DNA from: an uncultured Fodinibius sp.
Lineage (GTDB): Bacteria > Bacteroidota > Rhodothermia > Balneolales > Balneolaceae
Direction of reading: 5' to 3'
Length of the DNA stretch: 64,000 bases
NCBI GenBank assembly: GCA_913056455.1
Contig: CAJXMJ010000001.1
Location: 868,001-932,000 of the forward strand
Below the pieces are notes generated by a model. It was not told where the DNA came from and ran no database searches. It was given only the letters and a program-made list of their open reading frames with translations. Of the stretch, positions 49,714-58,478 are shown in pieces; within the stretch, counting starts at the first letter, position 1; every line of letters starts with the position of its first letter. Both the position numbers and the translations under genes were made by a program.

Positions 49714-52311
49714 ATGGTAATGAGCATAAAAGGCTGGAAAAGGTACGTTCTTATTTATCTTGTTGCTCTGGCTCTGTCTCACCTTGTAACAAGCTTGTTT
49801 CAAGGTCCGTTGCCTGATCAGGAAAAGCCAAATGATACTATTCAGCTTAGAGTTGTTAATGCTGATCAGTCATTATCGGATAAAGAAATTACTATTGGTT
49901 TCCAAGATATATATAACGGGTCAGAAGATGAGCCCCCCGTTTTGTTGCTGTTACCCGGTGGACCAGCGGGTCCGGAAGTTTTTGATGAGATAATACCGGA
50001 CCTGTCCTCGCAGATGCGTATCCTAGTACCGCATTTGCCCGGTTATGGAAATGGGAATGATGATTTGCCAAGCTATTCGTTTAAGACCTCATCTATATAT
50101 ACCTCTCAATTTTTAGATACACTTAATATTTCCAGCGCTCATGCTTTCGGCTTTGGATTGGGAGGGCCCAGTGCTATTCATTTGGCCCATGATCATCCGA
50201 ATAAAATAAAATCAGTGGGACTCATTGCTTCAGTAGGAGTACAAGAACTGGAGCTGTTAGGGAGTTATCGCTTAAACCACGCAGTCCATGGATTGCAGCT
50301 GGGGGCTGTATGGTTATTACATAATGCCATACCCCATTTTGGGTTATTTAAAACCATTGATATTGATGTTTCGTATACGAAAAGGCACTATGAGTCAGAT
50401 CAGAGGCCGATCAGATCACACCTTACAGAGCTTAGGAAGCCCATGATCATATTGCATGGTAAGAAAGACCCTTTAGTACCGTTAGCTGCAGCTCAGGAGC
50501 ATTACAGGATTGTTCCACAAAGTGAGTTACAGTTGTTTAATGCCGATCACGATCTTCTGGAGACCCACAGTGATTCTGTCAGCAAGACAATTAATTCATT
50601 TGTTCATGAGGTTGAAAAAGGTATTGCAACTACGGCAGTAAATGCTTCAAAAGAGCGTGTAAAAGAAGCAGAGAAGTCATTTTCAAATGTTGAGTTTGCA
50701 AAGTTTAAAGGCATCTCGCTTTTAATCATTATGCTGATCATCATTTTGGGAACCCTGATTAGTGAAGATTTAACCTGTATTGGCGCCGGATTGCTTGTAG
50801 CCCGTGGACTTATTGGATTTTGGCCTGCTACGCTTGCTTGTTTTCTGGGTATTTTTATTGGTGATGTTGGACTGTATTTGGCGGGAAGAGTGTTGGGCCG
50901 ACCCGCTATCAAAAGAGCACCGTTAAAATGGATCATATCAGAAAAAGATCTCGAAAAAAGTGCACAGTGGTTTAAAGTTAAGGGGCCAGCCATTATAATT
51001 GCGACCCGCTTTTTGCCGGGCAGTAGAATGCCAACCTATTTTAGTGCAGGAGTAATCCGAGCCGGTTTCTGGATGTTTATCTTTTATTTTATACTTGCCG
51101 GACTTGTTTGGACCCCCATGCTTGTTGGGATCTCTAAACTGCTCGGAAATGAGTTGATACGCTATTTTACGGTCTACCAGGATTATGCGATTTGGGTGTT
51201 TTTGGGTGCCGTATCCTTCATTGTTATGATCATTAAATTAATTATACCCGCTTTTAGTTATAAAGGCCGACGTCTATTACTGTCCCGATATCGGAAATTA
51301 ACCCGCTGGCAATACTGGTGGCCTATTATTATCTATACGCCGGTAACGTTCTATATAATATATTTGGGGATAAAATATCGGTGCCTGACATTATTCACAG
51401 CTGCTAACCCTGCTCTTCCTGACGGTGGATTTGTCGGAGAATCCAAGAGTAGTATTCTGGAGTTATTTGAGGATTCCTCAGTAGTAGCTTTATATAAGAG
51501 AATCCCTTTTGATGATGAATTTCAAAATATGATTAGTGGGGCTGACGAGTTTTTAAGAGATAATGATTTAAGTTTCCCGGTTGTGCTGAAACCGGATGTT
51601 GGAGAAAGAGGGAAGGGGGTTCGGATTATAAAAGATCGATATGCTTTACAGGACTATCTCTCTGAATGTTCCGAAGATGTTATTATTCAGGAATTTATAG
51701 GTGGCAAGGAGATAGGGTTGTTCTATTATCGAAAGCCTCAAGAGGATCAGGGACATATTTTTTCGATCACCAAAAAGGAGCTGCCACAGGTTATTGGCGA
51801 TAGAAACAAAACAATTCAAGAGCTTATTTTATCGAATGATGAGACAGTGAATATGGCGAAAGAGTATCTTAAGCAAAATGAGGATCGATTATTTGAAATA
51901 CCTGCTGATGGAGAATCAATTACCTTGGTTGATAGAGGAACCCATGCCCGTGGAGCGATATTTTATGATGGTAAAGAGTTTATGACCGAAGCTTTGAGAA
52001 CGAGGATGGATCAAATTTGTAAATCGGCAGAAGGGTTTTACTTTGGAAGGTTTGACATTAAGGTGCCAAATTATGAAAAGCTAAGGGAGGGAAGAGGTTT
52101 AAAAATCATTGAGGTGAACGGCGTAACATCCGAGTCAACAAATATTTATGATGATCGATTTTCTTTTATTGATGGGCAAAAAGTACTAATGGAGCAATGG
52201 AAAATTGCTTATGAATTAGGAAATCAACTCACGAAAGATGGCAGGAAGGTGTCATCACTGTTTCCTTTTCTAAAGCGGGTTTTTAATCAATTAGTGAAGT
52301 CAAAAGAGTGA
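49714..52311 (+). CDS. alpha/beta-hydrolase-like + DedA (VTT) + ATP-grasp fusion, putative lipid-modifying/translocating protein
   Basis: An 865-residue chain with four parts. A membrane anchor (10-30) and an alpha/beta-hydrolase fold (70-300) come first; the nucleophile elbow is GFGLGG (146-151), with Gly148 where Ser is expected, while Asp252 and His279 of the triad remain. A DedA/VTT domain (330-480) follows, with ATRFLPGSRMPTYFSAGV as its family motif. Two more helices (about 490-512 and 535-555) lead to NPALPDGGFVGESKS and an ATP-grasp domain (595-850): PVVLKPDVGERGKGVRI, VIIQEFIGGKEIG, and metal-binding FDIKV and IIEVNG. ATP-grasp enzymes join an amine or amino acid to a carboxylate, and DedA proteins move lipids across membranes. 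Given the two acyltransferase genes upstream, I infer addition of an amino acid to an aminolipid and its transfer. A start at 49720 (AAGGA upstream) is possible. Confidence 0.8.
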   Translation: MVMSIKGWKRYVLIYLVALALSHLVTSLFQGPLPDQEKPNDTIQLRVVNADQSLSDKEITIGFQDIYNGSEDEPPVLLLLPGGPAGPEVFDEIIPDLSSQMRILVPHLPGYGNGNDDLPSYSFKTSSIYTSQFLDTLNISSAHAFGFGLGGPSAIHLAHDHPNKIKSVGLIASVGVQELELLGSYRLNHAVHGLQLGAVWLLHNAIPHFGLFKTIDIDVSYTKRHYESDQRPIRSHLTELRKPMIILHGKKDPLVPLAAAQEHYRIVPQSELQLFNADHDLLETHSDSVSKTINSFVHEVEKGIATTAVNASKERVKEAEKSFSNVEFAKFKGISLLIIMLIIILGTLISEDLTCIGAGLLVARGLIGFWPATLACFLGIFIGDVGLYLAGRVLGRPAIKRAPLKWIISEKDLEKSAQWFKVKGPAIIIATRFLPGSRMPTYFSAGVIRAGFWMFIFYFILAGLVWTPMLVGISKLLGNELIRYFTVYQDYAIWVFLGAVSFIVMIIKLIIPAFSYKGRRLLLSRYRKLTRWQYWWPIIIYTPVTFYIIYLGIKYRCLTLFTAANPALPDGGFVGESKSSILELFEDSSVVALYKRIPFDDEFQNMISGADEFLRDNDLSFPVVLKPDVGERGKGVRIIKDRYALQDYLSECSEDVIIQEFIGGKEIGLFYYRKPQEDQGHIFSITKKELPQVIGDRNKTIQELILSNDETVNMAKEYLKQNEDRLFEIPADGESITLVDRGTHARGAIFYDGKEFMTEALRTRMDQICKSAEGFYFGRFDIKVPNYEKLREGRGLKIIEVNGVTSESTNIYDDRFSFIDGQKVLMEQWKIAYELGNQLTKDGRKVSSLFPFLKRVFNQLVKSKE

Positions 52312-52316
52312 TCCCG

Positions 52317-52871
52317 TTAAAAATACTTTTTTAACATCTCATGAGCTTTCTCATGTTTGAGATCTGCGGCTTTACGTAAGTCTTGTTCTGCTTCGTCCAT
52401 TTTCTCAGCTATCATGTAACTGCATCCGCGGTTAAATAGCAACTCTGCGTTTTTGGGATCACTTTCAAGTGCTTTGGTAAAGTGAGTAATAGCTTGCTCG
52501 TGTTCTCCTAACATATGAGCATATACCATTGCAGCTCCTTGTTGAGCAATTTCGTTATCAGGATTTGCAGCGATAGACTTGTTAAATTGGGCAAGTGCTT
52601 TATGGGGCTTTCCATTATTGTGATACAATGTGCCTAACAGCTGATGGAGCTGATCATCATCCGGCTGCTGTTCGATGGCAAACAGAAGAAACTGTTCAGC
52701 CTCTTTGTCATTCTCATTTAACACTTTGAGAAGTGCTTTATTTCGGAGAGCTTGCGGGTGGCTTGGCTCTCTGTTTAAAACCTCATTTAAAAGGCGGAGG
52801 GCATGCTCATGATTTTGTTTATCTAAATTCTCTTTAGCCCGCTTGTAAATTTTTTCTGTTTTCTGTCCCAT
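52317..52871 (-). CDS. tetratricopeptide-repeat protein
   Basis: A cytoplasmic protein of 184 residues made of about five TPR units, for example AKENLDKQNHEHALRLLNEV, ALRNKALLKVLNENDKEAEQ and the clear repeat AQFNKSIAANPDNEIAQQGA. No signal peptide or catalytic domain is present. TPR proteins are scaffolds for protein contacts; the partner is unknown. The gene converges on the fusion gene, with five bases between the stop codons. Confidence 0.85.
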   Translation of the reverse strand: MGQKTEKIYKRAKENLDKQNHEHALRLLNEVLNREPSHPQALRNKALLKVLNENDKEAEQFLLFAIEQQPDDDQLHQLLGTLYHNNGKPHKALAQFNKSIAANPDNEIAQQGAAMVYAHMLGEHEQAITHFTKALESDPKNAELLFNRGCSYMIAEKMDEAEQDLRKAADLKHEKAHEMLKKYF

Positions 52872-53187
52872 ATATTTAATAAAAGCTCGATTTTCAAAGC
52901 TATATAAAATAGTAATTTTATTAGTTCGAGAAAGTCTAATTTGAAGTGCAACCCGTCTTTTTGGAAGATATTCATGTATTTATATTGGGAACTGCTGGAG
53001 GGATTTCAAGTTTCTTAACTATCCTATCTGTTTTTTAACTGAAAGTAAGCTTTTGACAACATAATTATCAGTTTGTTGTGTAACAGGTTGGCTGTCATAA
53101 TCTTTGTTTTAGCAATACTAAAAATACCCCTGTTTACCGTATCTATCAATAATTGATGGGCAAAATTGACATTGGTGTCCCAAAATA
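52872..53187. other. 316-base intergenic gap between two minus-strand genes
   Basis: No gene-like open frame is visible. It must hold the promoter of the TPR gene (minus strand, right to left) and the 3' end of the gene at 53188. It is AT-rich with a short palindrome ATCAATAATTGAT near 53146-53158. I see no terminator hairpin with a T-run. Confidence 0.45.
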
Positions 53188-53643
53188 TTAGCTGGCTAAC
53201 AAATACAAGACAGCAAAACGGGCATTCTCTTTGATATTACAACCGGGATCAGGAGTAAAAAAGTTAAGCGTTATTGGACTATTATTTTGTTGGTTTGGGA
53301 ACATGGAGGTATTGGCAATTACCCCCGCCTTATGTGCATGGGGGTGTAAACTTATAAATGCTATAGTGTCATTGACTTCTTTAACCGTTTCATTCATGGT
53401 TGCCTGGTAATGCCCTTGCGGAAGATTCCACCATCCATAATCATCTCCTTGATTTTTTTGTGGTTCAATTAATTTCTTTTCGGCCGATTCAAATTCACTG
53501 CCTCCGAAGTCCAGCGAACCTGCCTTGGTAAATTTGTGAATGGCATCTACAGTCAAATCAAAATGTGTATTGTGTTGCTGGGTATCTTTGTGAATAATAG
53601 ATTCAACATGATCACGAAGCTCGTCAGACTTTAGGAAAAACAT
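53188..53643 (-). CDS. dUTPase/dCTP-deaminase-fold-like protein, function unknown
   Basis: A 151-residue protein. The segment WWNLPQGHYQATMNETVKEV then TIAFISLHPHAHKAGVIANT resembles the central part of dUTPase/Dcd trimers, where a P-G-x-Y/F strand, an N/E-E-x-V turn and an R-S-S/G-hairpin occur (here SLHPHAHKAGV). The conserved Arg-Ser of the motif and the catalytic Asp region are not seen, so it may be a non-catalytic relative. The family call is tentative. The N-terminal half (FFLKSDELRDHVESIIHKD) looks like a small helical segment. Confidence 0.5.
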   Translation of the reverse strand: MFFLKSDELRDHVESIIHKDTQQHNTHFDLTVDAIHKFTKAGSLDFGGSEFESAEKKLIEPQKNQGDDYGWWNLPQGHYQATMNETVKEVNDTIAFISLHPHAHKAGVIANTSMFPNQQNNSPITLNFFTPDPGCNIKENARFAVLYLLAS

Positions 53644-53715
53644 GGTGTAATATTTTTTTATGAATGGTTAGGCGTTTCAAACAAAAAATACATATTTGAC
53701 GATTCCTTATTGAGG

Positions 53716-55161
53716 TTAAGAACTAAAATGCTGTAAGTCATCAATTGATTGTGGAGGAAGATACATACGCTCGAAGCTCCGGTTCCACCAATTCCCGGTT
53801 TCTTTATATTCTTTGTTATTACTAAACTGATACTTGAATAAACGTGCTCGTATGTAGGTAGGAGCTTTGTCTTTAAAAGGATTATTTGATAAAAGACCCA
53901 ATGTTTTTTGATCGTTTTCTAACAACTTGAAAATAAATTTCAATAACCAAGTGTTAGACCGAATTTGTGTCATGGCTGCAAACCACATCTGCCAATCAAG
54001 TCGAAGATGATAGGGGGCACACTGCATCGGTATTCGTTTGGGATCACCGGGCTTACCTTTAAATTCGTATGCTTTCCAGGTTGTATTCGTATCAATCTTA
54101 TCGTCCGTGGTACCTTCAATTACAATTTCATATCGTGTTCGTGTTACTGATCCGAATGCACCATAGGTATTGACCAAATGCAGTGGATTAAAGCTGGCAT
54201 TCATTCGCTGCTGAGGGGAAATCATGTTTTTAATAGGATCAATGCTCAAATATGTTACGATAATTCCAACAATGATCAAAAGGAATCCCAGGACAGAACT
54301 GGCCTGAAGTTCTGCCGGTGGAGTGACAGGGAGCATATAAGCTAAATATTGGTCACTGATTCCGCTGATTGCCAATAAAAGTGTCAGCCAGTTTAGCCAA
54401 GCATAGTTCCCGCTTATAATGAGGTAAAGTTGTGATAAGATAATGAGAATCGCCCCGATGGTAGCGAATGGTTGTGGCAAAAATAGAAGCCAGACAGCTC
54501 CCAACTGAACGATATGATTAAAGAAGGTTTCAATCTTATGTAGATTTTGAGGAAGTAAATGAAAAAATCTACTTAGCGGGTTGGGCATCGGTTGGGTTTC
54601 GTGATGGTAGTTGAGGCATGTTAGGTTGCGCCAGCACTTGTCGCCGCGCATTTTAATGAGTCCAGCCCCAAACTCTACCCTAAAAACCAGCCACCGGATT
54701 ATAAATACTATTATAATGGAGCTTTCGTATTGTATGGGACTAATAAATATGGAATAAAACCCAGCTTCCAGAAGCAGCGACTCCCACCCATAACCGTAAA
54801 ATAGCTGGCCTACATTTACAATCGACAGATACAGTATCCAAAGTAAAGACCAGATTAGCATTGAAAACCATAAAGGACCGATATCTGAAATCCCAAAAGC
54901 CGCAAGTAAAGCAAGGAAAAATCCAGTCCAGGCAATAACCCCAAAAAAGCTGTCGGAATAATGCCAATGGAAAATGCTGGGTGATTTCTTAAACGGAATG
55001 CGGTTAATAAATCGGGGAACGGGCATAAGTCCATTTTTGCCCAGTAGCGGTCTGAATTGGTTTATAGCAACCAGAAAAGCAATAAGGTAGATAAAACCTA
55101 GTCCGCGTTGAATGATGAAGGTGCTAAGCCAGTATTCTGATTGATATAACCCTTCAAGCAT
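53716..55161 (-). CDS. lipase maturation factor family protein (LMF-like)
   Basis: A membrane protein of 481 residues with about seven helices, from LSTFIIQRGLGFIYLIAFLV to a C-terminal soluble part of about 150 residues. The family features are ARPLLG-type start (here NQFRPLLGKNGLMPV), FGYGWESLLLEAGF, RLVFRVEFGAGLIKMRGD, the CWRNLTCLNYHHETQPMPNPL turn, and the end TTWKAYEFKGKPGDPKR. Vertebrate LMF1 folds lipases in the ER; the bacterial members have no established role. The gene lies alone, 83 bases before the GNAT gene. Confidence 0.87.
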   Translation of the reverse strand: MLEGLYQSEYWLSTFIIQRGLGFIYLIAFLVAINQFRPLLGKNGLMPVPRFINRIPFKKSPSIFHWHYSDSFFGVIAWTGFFLALLAAFGISDIGPLWFSMLIWSLLWILYLSIVNVGQLFYGYGWESLLLEAGFYSIFISPIQYESSIIIVFIIRWLVFRVEFGAGLIKMRGDKCWRNLTCLNYHHETQPMPNPLSRFFHLLPQNLHKIETFFNHIVQLGAVWLLFLPQPFATIGAILIILSQLYLIISGNYAWLNWLTLLLAISGISDQYLAYMLPVTPPAELQASSVLGFLLIIVGIIVTYLSIDPIKNMISPQQRMNASFNPLHLVNTYGAFGSVTRTRYEIVIEGTTDDKIDTNTTWKAYEFKGKPGDPKRIPMQCAPYHLRLDWQMWFAAMTQIRSNTWLLKFIFKLLENDQKTLGLLSNNPFKDKAPTYIRARLFKYQFSNNKEYKETGNWWNRSFERMYLPPQSIDDLQHFSS

Positions 55162-55243
55162 AACAAAAGCTTTTATCGGAATATAGCTTTAATACATGCG
55201 AGTATAATATCGCTTTTAAATATTGTAGTCATCGCATTTTATG

Positions 55244-55711
55244 TCAAATGGGTAACTGCTTTTCTACCACAAAGTTCGATTTAATTTCACCATTCAATAA
55301 AACTCTCTGCTTTTGAACAGTAGAAAATCCCATTTTAAAATAGAAAGGTCGATCGAGAGCATTGGCTTCAGTGTAGATGGTAGTGATATTCTTGGCCGTA
55401 GCATATTCCTCAAGTGCTGCATAAAGTTGCCTGCCGATACCTTGGCCCCGATAATCGGGGTGACAGTAAAAACAGTTTATATGCCCGGTTTTATCGATTT
55501 GTCCGATACCAACGATTCGGTTATTGCTTTCTGCAACAACAGTAAATTTTGTTAGGCAAGTTTCTTCCCAGTCTTTAAAATGAATATTATCCGGTGTAAA
55601 GGAATGCATATCCGTTTCTGAAAAGCCTTGAGCATTTAATATGCTTACTGAGTCGCCAAGCAAATGAGCAATCTGCTCAATATCACCTTTTTTGTAGAGT
55701 CGTATTTCCAT
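55244..55711 (-). CDS. GNAT-family N-acetyltransferase
   Basis: A typical single-domain GNAT of 155 residues. The acetyl-CoA pyrophosphate-binding loop is HPDYRGQGIGRQLYAALEEY (motif A, RxxGxG/A), preceded by the strand GIGQIDKTGHINCFY. The C-terminal part reads TEANALDRPFYFKMGFSTVQ, the usual side-on beta hairpin. The acceptor is unknown. It is flanked upstream by a 240-base gap with no other gene. Confidence 0.87.
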   Translation of the reverse strand: MEIRLYKKGDIEQIAHLLGDSVSILNAQGFSETDMHSFTPDNIHFKDWEETCLTKFTVVAESNNRIVGIGQIDKTGHINCFYCHPDYRGQGIGRQLYAALEEYATAKNITTIYTEANALDRPFYFKMGFSTVQKQRVLLNGEIKSNFVVEKQLPI

Positions 55712-55901
55712 AGATAGGGTGGTAGAGATATTTAAACTAATAATGGGTTAACCATCAGGAGTTTTTGCAAATGGGTAGACGTTTTATATAAAATAGCCTT
55801 AAGTATAGTAAAAATAACTACTTAAACTATAATTAATTTCAATAAAATAAGATTCTCTTTGCTGTCTTGGTAAATGCTTTATACAGATAGACTTATCAAT
55901 T

Positions 55902-55935
55902 AAAAAAAGCTGCTCCCGGAATTCGAGAGCAGCTT
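55902..55935 (-). terminator. terminator of the YegP-like gene
   Basis: AAGCTGCTC (55907-55915) and GAGCAGCTT (55927-55935) form a 9-bp stem; on the minus strand it is followed by seven T residues. It lies 20 bases after the stop of the gene at 55955. Confidence 0.82.
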
Positions 55936-55954
55936 TATAGAAGAAAAACAGTGA

Positions 55955-56131
55955 TTAATAGGAGTTGCTTCGTGTGTAGCTTGTGCAGTTTCCGTTTTCC
56001 TTTCCGTCTTTTTTACATTCTTCTTTGTCTTCAAATCCGCCATCAGAGTAGGCTTCGATATCACCATTTTTGGCAGTCCGCCGCCATCTCCATTCTCCTT
56101 TGGCATCTTGGTAAATTTCACATCTTGGCAT
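55955..56131 (-). CDS. YegP/DUF1508-like small protein
   Basis: The minus strand encodes MPRCEIYQDAKGEWRWRRTA followed by KNGDIEAYSDGGFEDKEECK and a short tail, in all 58 residues. The pattern matches the DUF1508 (YegP) repeat: a W-R-W strand pair, G-(E/D)-I-(I/E)-A, then a helix with a cysteine. E. coli YegP has two such repeats; this protein has one. The alternative reading frame across the same bases (start 56121) has no such pattern, so I take this frame. It has its own terminator. Confidence 0.78.
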   Translation of the reverse strand: MPRCEIYQDAKGEWRWRRTAKNGDIEAYSDGGFEDKEECKKDGKENGNCTSYTRSNSY

Positions 56132-56265
56132 AGAGCTTTAGTACCTTTATTACTTTAAAATTATTACTTCTTATATAAATAATGATTCTATTCACTATTT
56201 ACAAAATTTGAACATGTTAAAGATATGATTTATTAGTGAGTTTACTAAGAAAATCAACTGACCCT

Positions 56266-56526
56266 TTAGCTGCCATTCAATTTAAGATGATAATCATATT
56301 CAGAAGAAAAAACGACTTCAAATCCGTTTACGTGACTTACTATTGCAAGCATTAAAAATAGAAGGCCGGATATAATGAGTACAATATTTGTTCCCTGCAA
56401 TAGATAAAAGTATATGCGAGAATATTGGTCACGAATAATTTTCTTTTGAAAATCTTTTCGATTGTTAATATATGCTCGAAAACTAAAAAAGATAATTAGC
56501 AAGGCACCAGAACTGATCCAGATCAT
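56266..56526 (-). CDS. small two-helix membrane protein, function unknown
   Basis: A protein of 86 residues with two hydrophobic segments (about residues 2-18 and 46-68) and a basic loop between them (YINNRKDFQKKIIRDQYSR). No family is recognised. It lies in a stretch of several small hypothetical genes (56266-58384), and its confidence rests mainly on the hydrophobic pattern. Confidence 0.5.
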   Translation of the reverse strand: MIWISSGALLIIFFSFRAYINNRKDFQKKIIRDQYSRIYFYLLQGTNIVLIISGLLFLMLAIVSHVNGFEVVFSSEYDYHLKLNGS

Positions 56527-56584
56527 AAAACTTTTTTAGTCTTATAGGTCGAACTCAATCCTGGTGTTCCGAGTAAGGTCCGAA

Positions 56585-56782
56585 TCAAGGGAGTAGTTTA
56601 AAATCGTAATCTACCTTGTCTTTGATTTCCATATTTGGAAGATCTATGGGCACATCGTGTTCATCTGCTTCCTTTTTTAATTTTGTATAAAAAGTCCTTG
56701 ATAAAAGCAGCCGCTGGTACTCTACACCGTTTTCATTAATATAGTCTGTAATAGCATCACGGAGTCGATCCATTTTTTCCAT
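56585..56782 (-). CDS. 65-residue hypothetical protein
   Basis: A small soluble protein (MEKMDRLRDAITDYINENGV at its start) with a predicted helix-helix-strand order and charge-rich surface. No signal peptide, membrane helix, metal site or named family. The start is uncertain between Met1 and Met4. It is a stand-alone gene in the accessory stretch. Confidence 0.5.
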   Translation of the reverse strand: MEKMDRLRDAITDYINENGVEYQRLLLSRTFYTKLKKEADEHDVPIDLPNMEIKDKVDYDFKLLP

Positions 56783-56947
56783 AACTGAAAGTAATTTTTA
56801 TACGAATATTCTATTAAGCTCAAAACATAACATAAATTTATCAAAGCAATAAGAGGATATCCTAATTAACTAAACAACAGGATAATGAAACTTTTTTACT
56901 GGGTTTCGTATAGACTCTTATCTCTGTAACAAATGAAAAGGTCTATT

Positions 56948-57409
56948 ATGTCTAAGAAAGAAATTTATATATGGAGTTCGCTTATATCATCAACGCTGCT
57001 ACTGGGTTTTTATCTAATCGCAGTCTTTGGTTGGCCTTCCCCCTTAGAATACTATGCTGATTACATTACCGGTATTTTTTGGAAGGTTTTGAGTATTGCG
57101 ATAACTATTGAAATAATATTAGAGATATTAAAAGAGTTTCAAACAAAGAGCCAAACTGAAAATAATCATGAATTATTTGTGCAGGCCAAAGGATATCGGA
57201 ATGCCTATTATTTTTTGATGATTGCTATTACTTCATTAGGAGTTAGTTTATTCTTAAATGATTTATTAGCTACTGAGACAGGAGAGCAACAACTCTTTGT
57301 AGCACTTCACACCATAGTAGCTATATTTTTCTTGGCAAATATCACGAAATCTATACTCAGCTCTACTTTTATTCAACCCAGCAACAGTTGGATTAAAAGT
57401 ATAAGATAA
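56948..57409 (+). CDS. four-helix membrane protein, function unknown
   Basis: A protein of 153 residues (start MSKKEIYIWSSLIS at 56948; an ATG at 56933 adds five residues) with four membrane helices at roughly 6-28, 43-62, 83-103 and 115-135. The loop after helix two is charged (KEFQTKSQTENNHEL). No family is recognised. It is convergent with the next gene, with a 12-base gap. Confidence 0.65.
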   Translation: MSKKEIYIWSSLISSTLLLGFYLIAVFGWPSPLEYYADYITGIFWKVLSIAITIEIILEILKEFQTKSQTENNHELFVQAKGYRNAYYFLMIAITSLGVSLFLNDLLATETGEQQLFVALHTIVAIFFLANITKSILSSTFIQPSNSWIKSIR

Positions 57410-57421
57410 TCTTATAGCCAG

Positions 57422-57748
57422 CTATTTTTGATCAATTTTTTGTTGAGTCAGATAAGAAATCACCCAAATGATCCCCCAGCCAGCACCGGCATACCACCAT
57501 TGAAAATATAATAGGACCCCAGTATTTGTAGCATATAACAGATGAGTGAACCAATCAGGTGCTGAGGTTTTAGCTTTATTCATCATATTCATAAAGCCAT
57601 CTCCAAAATAGACGAGTAGTTTTACAAAAAGCAGTAATCCCGTATATCCCCAAACGAGCCCATTTAAGAAGATGTTAGAAGATAAAACTGCTGCGAAAAT
57701 AGCACCTGTTGCCAGGATATCAACAATAACATCTTTTAGCCAGGACAT
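57422..57748 (-). CDS. membrane protein, function unknown
   Basis: A 108-residue protein when started at the ATG at 57748 (MSWLKDVIVDILATG); a TTG at 57793 is an alternative that abuts the stop of the preceding gene. Three or four hydrophobic segments are visible, with WFTHLLYATNTGVLLYFQWWY near the middle (cited in part). No family is recognised. Together with the next gene (57794-58384) it probably forms one minus-strand transcript. Confidence 0.65.
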   Translation of the reverse strand: MSWLKDVIVDILATGAIFAAVLSSNIFLNGLVWGYTGLLLFVKLLVYFGDGFMNMMNKAKTSAPDWFTHLLYATNTGVLLYFQWWYAGAGWGIIWVISYLTQQKIDQK

Positions 57749-57793
57749 ATATAATAATGATTCTTTAATTGAATGTGATTTTATAGCACCCAA

Positions 57794-58384
57794 TTAAAGA
57801 ATAGTAAGGCTTTTTATCCAAACTAATTCACTGGAATCCTTCCCAATATCATCTCTTTTCATAGAACTTTTTAATGTCCACCCATCTTTGTTTGAAGTTG
57901 CATTCACCAAGTATCCTTCGATGCGAATGATATGGCCTTCTCTGAGCGTATTAATTTTATCTCTTATTTTTTGCGTAGAGCCAATAAGATGCATGTTAGA
58001 AGCGTGTTGCCACATAGCATTTTTCTCGATAGGGGGTTTTGCCATTTCATAATAAAATGAGCGATCTGACTGACGAACCATCAATGAGTTTAAATTACGT
58101 TCATCAGACATCGGTCCCCAGCCCACAACAATATCAGTAGGAATAAGCTCTGAATACTGGTCAAAATAGTAATTCTTGATTGAAAGCACCCGTGCTTCAA
58201 GATTGATATTGGCTTTGGGCTTTATTTCAAAGCCTTTATACGTAAATTTATCTTCATTATAAGTAACCTCCTGAACGGGTGTTTCAGGGGCAACTACACC
58301 CGGCCCATGCTCTACCGGACGTGTTGTCCAGTAGTAGTAGATACCGCCAATCAATAAAATGACAAATAAAAAATGTTTAATCAT
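57794..58384 (-). CDS. membrane-anchored protein with soluble beta-rich domain, function unknown
   Basis: A protein of 196 residues with one N-terminal membrane helix (about 3-20, LFVILLIGGIYYYW) and a periplasmic-side domain with many aromatic residues (FDQYSELIPTDIVVGWGPMS). Near the C-terminus IIRIEGYLVNATSNKDGW resembles an OB-like strand set. Nothing identifies a function. The next gene starts within 46 bases of its stop. Confidence 0.6.
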   Translation of the reverse strand: MIKHFLFVILLIGGIYYYWTTRPVEHGPGVVAPETPVQEVTYNEDKFTYKGFEIKPKANINLEARVLSIKNYYFDQYSELIPTDIVVGWGPMSDERNLNSLMVRQSDRSFYYEMAKPPIEKNAMWQHASNMHLIGSTQKIRDKINTLREGHIIRIEGYLVNATSNKDGWTLKSSMKRDDIGKDSSELVWIKSLTIL

Positions 58385-58478
58385 AATAGGCTTTCGTTTA
58401 TTATGATGTTTATATAATCAAGATAGCAAAAGTGCTATTTGTTACAAGTTAGAATGGATTTATGTAGGTTAGGTCTTT

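Noticed and set aside
53146-53158. Palindrome ATCAATAATTGAT in the gap before the TPR gene
   Set aside because: Thirteen AT-rich bases with no partner copies elsewhere; chance is a sufficient explanation.
55900-56121. Minus-strand frame of 73 codons covering the YegP-like gene
   Set aside because: A different frame of the same bases gives a clear DUF1508 pattern with a clean start, stop and terminator, so this frame is not used.
31144-58447. Recurrent TGTAACAAA-like word near several starts (31144, 33291, 37389, 46813, 56925 and, on minus, 58437)
   Set aside because: In DNA this AT-rich an eight-base word of this kind is expected a few times in 64 kb on two strands, and distances to the starts vary from 0 to over 110 bases.
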